Positions 59,026-64,000 of a stretch of DNA of 64,000 nucleotides are shown piece by piece. The stretch covers positions 124,001 through 188,000 of the forward strand of contig NZ_KB903487.1 of assembly GCF_000379765.1 (NCBI RefSeq), in the 5' to 3' direction. Numbering within the stretch: position 1 is the first letter of the stretch; every line of letters begins with the position of its first letter. The notes beneath the pieces are model-generated. The model saw only the letters and a list, made by a program, of their open reading frames with translations, had not been told where the DNA came from and did not search any database. Both the position numbers and the translations under genes were made by a program. This DNA comes from Flexithrix dorotheae DSM 6795 (GTDB lineage Bacteria; Bacteroidota; Bacteroidia; Cytophagales; Flammeovirgaceae).

Positions 59026-60879
59026 CTATAAATAACCCTGTGCCTGGAGGTGAAATAATTCCGCATATTTACCATTTTGAGCTATGAGTTCTTCATGACT
59101 TCCCAATTCTTTTACCTGTCCGTTTTCCAAAAACAAAATACGATCAGCCATCCTTACAGTGGAAAATCTATGTGAAATTAATACTGCTGATTTTCCTTCA
59201 ATCAATTCAGAAAATCTTATAAATACTTCGTTTTCTGCTCTTGCGTCCAGCGCGGAGGTAGGTTCATCCAGAATAAGTATTTGGGCATTTCTCATATATC
59301 CTCTGGCCAGGGCAATTTTTTGCCATTCCCCTCCTGAAAGTTCGGTACCATTGTTAAATCGCTTTCCTAAAACCTGATCGAGTCCTTCTGGCAACTTTCC
59401 AATTACATTGCTGGCCAGACTTTTATGAGCGGCTTCTTTAATTTTTCCGAGATCTTCTCTTTCATCAATCTGGCCCACTGCTATGTTTTCTTTTGCAGTC
59501 ATTTGAAACTTTACATAATCCTGAAAAATTACACCTATATTTTGCCTGAGCTCGCTTAAATTATATGACTTCAAATCTTTTCCATCCAGTAAAATTCTTC
59601 CTTCAGTGGGTTCATATAATCGGGAAAGTAATTTCACTAAAGTCGTTTTTCCTGCTCCATTTTCCCCAACAAGCGCTAGTTTTTCTCCGGGTTTCAAATG
59701 AAATGAAACATTTTTTAAGGACCATTTTTCACTGTTATAATATTTATAACCCACATTTTCGAATACAAATCCTTTTTGAATAGGATTGGGAACAGGAAGG
59801 TTTTGCGCAGCTGATTTAATATGAGGTTTAATTTCAAAAAACTCGAACAAATCCTGAAGATAAAGCGCGCTTTGGGAAATGCTGGAAAATCTGCTCATAA
59901 TGCCCTGAAGTAAACTTTGCATGCGGTTAAATGAACCTGCAAGAAAAGTTAAATCACCAATGGAAATAATGCCTTCTACAGCCTGAATAAGGATAAAAAT
60001 ATAAGCTCCATAATAAGCAACCGAGCTAATCGAGGAAAGAAAACCTCCCCAGGATGCTCTTTTTATAGCTAGCTTTTTATTGGCATTATAATATTTATCC
60101 GAGACTTCTTTAAAGCGGTTGGCCAGGAAATCTGAAAGATTGAAAATTTTAATTTCCTTAGCAGTTTCATCACTGGCACCGATGTATCTGATGTAATCCA
60201 GTTCTCTTCTTTGGGGAGTCCAGCTTCGGGAAAGGGAATAATTTTCCTGATTGAAATAAGTTTCCCCTACGAAAGCTGGAATTACCGCTAGGAACAAAAG
60301 AAAGATTAACCAGGGATTATAAATGATCAGTCCAACGCCTAAAAATGCCACTGTGATCATATCCTGAACCTGTCCCAAAACCTGAGAAATTAAAACTACC
60401 CGGGCTGTAGTTTGTCTTCTGGCTCTTTCCAGTTTATCATAAAAATTGGCATCTTCAAACTGATAAAGGTCCAGTGAGGCCGCATGTTCAATCAGCTTTA
60501 TAGAAATTTTATTGGCAAACAAATCTCCAATGAGGCTGTCCATCAGAGTTGTTCCCCGGGTTAAGAGTTCGGAAAGAATGACAAGTCCGAATTCAATTCC
60601 CACCCAAATCCACAGGGTTTCAAAGTCCGGATTTTTTGCTTCTGATAACCCAATGACTTCATCAATTATAAGCTTTCCCACATATAATTGAGACAGGGGA
60701 ATAATTGATTTTATGATTCTAAGGGAAATAATGCCCAGGGTAAGTGCCTGGCTTGTTTCCCAAATTAAACTGAAAAACCTGGGGAGGTTTTGTAAAGCCC
60801 CAATTTGTTCCCGGAAGGAAAGATTCGGCCTGGGCCGGATATTATTCGCTTTCCCTCCTTTTGCAGGATTTGGATTCAT
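59026..60879 (-). CDS. ABC exporter half-transporter (ATPase fused to permease)
   Basis: A 617-residue protein. A polar N-terminus (1-35) precedes a six-helix transmembrane domain (about 45-330). The nucleotide-binding domain has Walker A GENGAGKTT (about 402-410), Q-loop VIFQDYVKFQ, signature LSGGEWQK (about 509-516), and canonical Walker B ILILDEPTSALD (about 529-540) with the catalytic Glu. It resembles peptide/lipid exporters of the lantibiotic type but has no peptidase domain. It is not obviously the partner of the transporter at 52046. It is divergent from the hydrolase gene at 61008. Confidence 0.9.
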   Translation of the reverse strand: MNPNPAKGGKANNIRPRPNLSFREQIGALQNLPRFFSLIWETSQALTLGIISLRIIKSIIPLSQLYVGKLIIDEVIGLSEAKNPDFETLWIWVGIEFGLVILSELLTRGTTLMDSLIGDLFANKISIKLIEHAASLDLYQFEDANFYDKLERARRQTTARVVLISQVLGQVQDMITVAFLGVGLIIYNPWLIFLLFLAVIPAFVGETYFNQENYSLSRSWTPQRRELDYIRYIGASDETAKEIKIFNLSDFLANRFKEVSDKYYNANKKLAIKRASWGGFLSSISSVAYYGAYIFILIQAVEGIISIGDLTFLAGSFNRMQSLLQGIMSRFSSISQSALYLQDLFEFFEIKPHIKSAAQNLPVPNPIQKGFVFENVGYKYYNSEKWSLKNVSFHLKPGEKLALVGENGAGKTTLVKLLSRLYEPTEGRILLDGKDLKSYNLSELRQNIGVIFQDYVKFQMTAKENIAVGQIDEREDLGKIKEAAHKSLASNVIGKLPEGLDQVLGKRFNNGTELSGGEWQKIALARGYMRNAQILILDEPTSALDARAENEVFIRFSELIEGKSAVLISHRFSTVRMADRILFLENGQVKELGSHEELIAQNGKYAELFHLQAQGYL

Positions 60880-61007
60880 ATTTAAAAAGTTTGGCTACAA
60901 CAACACATCAAAAAATTTTACCGAATATCAAAATTCAGATTGTTTTCCACTGCAGGGATAGTTAAATTAAATCACATTTAATTTACAAATTACTTACAAA
61001 TCTACAG

Positions 61008-61898
61008 ATGGATTTACTTACCCCGCAGGCATGGCATGACAAAGGACAACATTTCAACTACCTTGCCCACGATATTTTCTACCAGGAAGCTGGAAAAGGG
61101 GAGTGTCTGATTTGCCTCCATGGTTTTCCGACTTCTTCCTGGGATTGGTATAAAGTATGGAATGAACTTTCGAAAGATTTCCATGTGATTGCTCCGGATT
61201 TTATTGGTTTTGGATTTTCTGAAAAACCGCAGGAGTATCAATACTCTATTCTCGACCAGGCCGACTTAATAGAATTGCTTTTAGAAAAGAAAAAGTTCAA
61301 TAATATTCATATCCTGGCACACGACTATGGAGATACGGTCACCCAGGAATTATTGGCCAGACATCAGGACAGGGTACAATTTAGGGAAGATGGTGTGACA
61401 ATAAAATCAGTTTGCTTTTTGAATGGTGGGTTATTCCCCGAAGCTCACAAACCCAAAATGATACAAAAAGCCCTAATGGGCCCAATGGGGAGGTACGTGA
61501 GTAAATTTATTAATGAGAAAAAACTCACTGAGAATTTAAAAGATATTTTTGGGCAAAATTCCCAGCCTACAGAAAAAGAATTAAAACATTTTTGGAACAT
61601 GGTCACCTATAATAAAGGGACCCAAATAGGGCACAAGTTAATAAGGTATATGACTGAAAGGAATGAATACAGAGATCGCTGGGTAGGAACGTTACAAAAA
61701 AATAAAGTTCCGATCCGGTTTGTGAATGGCCTTGAAGATCCCATTTCTGGGAAAAATATGGTAAAAAGATACAGGGAAGTTATTCCCAGACCAGATGTAG
61801 TGGAATTGGAAGGGATTGGACATTATCCTCAAATTGAAGCTCCAGAGGCTATGCTAAATGCTTTTAGAGAATTTCAGGAAAATATTAAGATCGTGTAA
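61008..61898 (+). CDS. Alpha/beta hydrolase with Asp nucleophile (MEST / epoxide hydrolase-like)
   Basis: A 296-residue alpha/beta hydrolase. The oxyanion element LHGFPTSSWDW is at 37-47. The nucleophile elbow is AHDYGDTV, giving Asp106 where esterases have Ser. The acid is probably Asp244 (GLEDPISG) and the base His272 (GIGHYPQIEAPE). Asp nucleophiles are typical of haloalkane dehalogenases, epoxide hydrolases and MEST-type proteins; the HDYGDTVTQELL segment is particularly MEST-like. A cap domain spans about 140-220. The enzyme probably acts in the cytoplasm; the substrate is unknown. It stands alone on the plus strand. Confidence 0.85.
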   Translation: MDLLTPQAWHDKGQHFNYLAHDIFYQEAGKGECLICLHGFPTSSWDWYKVWNELSKDFHVIAPDFIGFGFSEKPQEYQYSILDQADLIELLLEKKKFNNIHILAHDYGDTVTQELLARHQDRVQFREDGVTIKSVCFLNGGLFPEAHKPKMIQKALMGPMGRYVSKFINEKKLTENLKDIFGQNSQPTEKELKHFWNMVTYNKGTQIGHKLIRYMTERNEYRDRWVGTLQKNKVPIRFVNGLEDPISGKNMVKRYREVIPRPDVVELEGIGHYPQIEAPEAMLNAFREFQENIKIV

Positions 61899-61906
61899 AA
61901 ACAAAA

Positions 61907-61936
61907 CCGGAGCTCAGCATGGCCAAGCCTCCGGCT
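61907..61936 (+). terminator. Possible terminator of the hydrolase gene
   Basis: CCGGAG (61907-61912) pairs with CTCCGG (61929-61934), 9 bp after the stop. The U-tract is weak, so confidence is limited. Confidence 0.45.
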
Positions 61937-62649
61937 TTACTAAACCCAAATCCATTGCCTTCGTTAACTTACACAATTCACTAAACATTCCAGACAAAAG
62001 CAGGCAAATGGATTTCTCCTCAATTTTAATTTTAATAAGTGGTAATTAATTCTGGTTAGTCAGATCAACTATCTCCCCTAGTTTTAATTCTTTCAATATT
62101 TATTAAGGGACCAAGTGTTTATTTAGGCAATCAAGACCAACATTAACAATACCACACACACCATAAAGAATCCCCGATTTTTCATTTTTATAGAGTTTTA
62201 CGTAAAATGATAACACCTATGTAATCATTAAAGTTGGGTACTTTTCAGGCTTTGAATAGCACATTTCCGGGATATTTTTAAATTCTGTTATTCTTCTGGG
62301 AGTCTTTAGAGCGGTTTTAAAAAAATGGTTTATCGACTTTTTAGAAATATCTCAAACTAATGGACGAAAATAGTCCTGATTCGAAAATATTATTTCTTGA
62401 AAATTGATAAAGGAGTCTTGAAAAACCTCCCTGTATCCACTCTGGAAGGGAGAGAAAAGTTTCTTCTTCAATTGAAGGGGCCTGGGGGATGAAATAAGTG
62501 AGAGATTTTTTGGATGTCCTTTATAATGAAAAAGGTTGGGGATTTTTTTGAAAATAAAATTATTTAATTGCTGATTATCAGTGTTTTAAGCTGAAGTATT
62601 TAAAAGTAGAATTATTTCCGTCCGCTTAGTATATTCAATTATTTAATAA

Positions 62650-62657
62650 TATTTTTG
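62650..62657 (+). promoter_or_regulatory. Candidate -7 promoter box for aspS
   Basis: TATTTTTG fits TAnnTTTG and lies 67 bp upstream of the aspS start codon. No clear -33 box is seen. Confidence 0.4.
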
Positions 62658-62724
62658 CAATCCATTTATTCAAATGTTGAAAATCTGGTATAAGTTATTA
62701 GAATCAATTTAAAAATATATTAAA

Positions 62725-64000
62725 ATGCTTAGGAGTCATACTTGCGGAGAGCTAAGGAATGAACATGTTGGACAAAAAGTTACCTTATCCGGCTGGGTAC
62801 AAAGGGTAAGAGATAAAGGAGGATTAGTCTGGATAGATTTAAGAGACCGATATGGAATTACTCAATTAGTAGGTGAGGAAGGAGTTACCGGTGCGGATGT
62901 ATTGGAAAGTATGAAAAACCTTGGTCGGGAGTATGTGATTCAGGTAGAAGGAGAAGTGACTGAGCGGTTTTCCAAGAATGATAAACTGGCCACAGGAGAC
63001 ATTGAAATCAAAATTGCAGCACTTACCGTATTGAACGGAGCTAAGGTTCCTCCCTTTAAAATTGAGGATGAAACCGATGGAGGAGAAGATTTAAGGATGA
63101 AATACAGGTATTTAGATTTGAGGAGAAATCCGATCAGGGAAAATCTGGTATTAAGACACCGACTCGCTAAAGAAACAAGGAATTACCTGGATGCCCAATC
63201 TTTTATCGAGGTAGAAACTCCTGTTTTAATTAAATCTACGCCTGAAGGAGCTAGAGATTTTTTAGTGCCTTCAAGGATGAATCCCGGAGAGTTTTATGCC
63301 TTACCCCAGTCACCCCAAACTTTCAAACAATTGTTGATGGTTTCCGGCTTCGACCGATATTATCAGATTGTGAAATGTTTCAGGGATGAAGATTTAAGGG
63401 CAGACAGACAACCGGAGTTTACCCAAATAGATTGTGAATTGGCTTTCGTAACCAGAGAGGATATTCTTAATCTTTTTGAAGGATTAATGAAGCATCTTTT
63501 AAAAGAAGTGAAAGGTGTGGAAGTGGATAATTTCCCTAGAATGGATTATCAGGATGCCATGAAATATTATGGAAATGATAAGCCTGATATTCGGTTCGAT
63601 ATGAAATTGACCGACCTGAATGATGTGGCCCAGAACAAAGGTTTTAATGTTTTTGATAGTGCGGAAATAGTATTGGGAATCTGTGCGGAAGGTTGTGCCG
63701 AATATACCAGAAAGCAAATCGACCAATTGACTGACTGGGTGAAAAGACCTCAGATTGGTGCTAAAGGGATGGTTTATGTTAAATGTAATCCTGATGGCAG
63801 CTTCAAATCTTCAGTGGATAAATTCTACAGCCAGGATGACTTGAAAGCCTGGGCGGAAAAATGTAATGCAAAACCAGGGGATTTAATTCTGGTCTTATCC
63901 GGGGAGTTAAATCATACCAGAAAAGCCATGAGTGAGTTGCGATTGGAAATGGGCGAAAGACTTGGGTTAAGAGATAAAAATACTTTCAAGCCACTTTGGG
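62725..64000 (+). CDS. aspS: Aspartate--tRNA ligase, 3-prime end beyond the window
   Basis: The frame opens with ATG at 62725 and is still open at the window end, giving 425 of about 580 codons. The N-terminal anticodon-binding OB domain starts [20 protein letters not shown], with [22 protein letters not shown]. The class II catalytic core follows, with motif 1 around [14 protein letters not shown], then [19 protein letters not shown]. Next come the aspartate-specific [22 protein letters not shown] and motif 2 [18 protein letters not shown]. The bacterial insertion (GAD) domain is partly visible. It charges tRNA-Asp, and the bacterial type is confirmed by the layout. Confidence 0.96.
   Translation, partial: MLRSHTCGELRNEHVGQKVTLSGWVQRVRDKGGLVWIDLRDRYGITQLVGEEGVTGADVLESMKNLGREYVIQVEGEVTERFSKNDKLATGDIEIKIAALTVLNGAKVPPFKIEDETDGGEDLRMKYRYLDLRRNPIRENLVLRHRLAKETRNYLDAQSFIEVETPVLIKSTPEGARDFLVPSRMNPGEFYALPQSPQTFKQLLMVSGFDRYYQIVKCFRDEDLRADRQPEFTQIDCELAFVTREDILNLFEGLMKHLLKEVKGVEVDNFPRMDYQDAMKYYGNDKPDIRFDMKLTDLNDVAQNKGFNVFDSAEIVLGICAEGCAEYTRKQIDQLTDWVKRPQIGAKGMVYVKCNPDGSFKSSVDKFYSQDDLKAWAEKCNAKPGDLILVLSGELNHTRKAMSELRLEMGERLGLRDKNTFKPLW

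Larger units (their letters stand above)
61899..62724. other. Long AT-rich intergenic region upstream of aspS
   Basis: About 825 bp without a supported gene. It begins with a hairpin CCGGAG/CTCCGG (61907-61912 with 61929-61934), a possible terminator of the hydrolase gene. It contains a 12-bp palindrome CTTCAATTGAAG (62466-62477) and a candidate -7 box TATTTTTG (62650-62657) upstream of aspS. I see no ORF worth calling. Confidence 0.55.

Noticed and set aside
59026-60879. Partner half-transporter for the degenerate ABC protein at 52046
   Set aside because: It is 5 kb away with unrelated genes between, and has canonical Walker B and signature motifs of a different subfamily.
61858-62049. 63-codon plus-strand frame overlapping the end of the hydrolase gene
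   Set aside because: It starts inside the hydrolase in another frame and runs through the terminator hairpin.
1-64000. tRNA, rRNA, CRISPR, insertion sequence or prophage
   Set aside because: No cloverleaf with a TTCGAATC-type arm, no regularly spaced direct repeats, and no transposase, integrase or phage gene was seen on either strand.

Overview
The window looks like a chromosomal segment of a Bacteroidota bacterium, most likely an aerobic Cytophagales-type organism; no species can be named from the sequence alone. The reasons are the AT-rich DNA, promoters with a TAnnTTTG -7 box, few strong Shine-Dalgarno sites, a SusD-type lipoprotein, two TonB-dependent receptors (one with an N-terminal carboxypeptidase-regulatory-like domain), a DUF1080 secreted protein, LytTR and HQLGTP-type sensor proteins, and a giant secreted protein ending in a type A sorting domain of the type IX secretion system (T9SS). 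I see no tRNA, rRNA, CRISPR array, insertion sequence, phage gene or integration site. The content is mostly housekeeping and envelope genes. Layout: 1-8.3 kb holds a partial secreted protein of unknown function (paralogous to the gene at 28.3 kb), a serine alpha/beta hydrolase, a HisKA_3-type sensor kinase, a BamA/TamA-like outer membrane barrel, and a PadR regulator paired with a HAAS plus degenerate LytM protein. The PadR pair has a clear promoter with a palindrome inside it. 8.6-13.1 kb is a sodium-translocating decarboxylase operon (gamma, alpha, beta in transcription order) followed by a DUF1080 protein. 13.5-17.8 kb holds an orphan SusD lipoprotein, an MFS transporter and L-serine dehydratase. 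17.9-24.3 kb on the plus strand holds a TonB receptor, a NeuD/PglD-like acyltransferase, tsaB and an isopropylmalate-synthase family enzyme. 24.4-27.1 kb is an ECF sigma factor / anti-sigma / secreted protein operon. 27.6-30.8 kb holds a GerW/YtfJ-like protein, the second copy of the unknown secreted protein, and tatC. 31.0-46.1 kb is a single gene for a 5,023-residue mosaic surface protein. 46.3-64 kb holds queA, a MacB-type permease, a LytTR regulator, nadE, two ABC exporter half-transporters, a DUF3592 protein, a sensor kinase, a BtuB-like TonB receptor, an aspartate-nucleophile alpha/beta hydrolase and the 5-prime part of aspS. How the genes fit together: the decarboxylase subunits form one membrane complex coupling decarboxylation to sodium export, and L-serine dehydratase nearby also yields pyruvate. 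Two regulatory modules are self-contained: PadR/HAAS-LytM, and the sigma factor/anti-sigma/secreted protein. Several sensors lack an adjacent partner. The most unusual object is the giant protein. It carries two beta-helices, two calcium-type FG-GAP propellers with exactly seven motifs each, eleven fibronectin-like modules of two main subtypes, Ig-like arrays, a LamG domain, leucine-rich repeats and a T9SS signal, and it shows internal duplication of whole multi-domain blocks. I found no convincing new defence or mobile system. The less expected signals are regulatory: hairpins and terminators with no gene attached, and a repeat-bearing 840-bp intergenic region upstream of tsaB.
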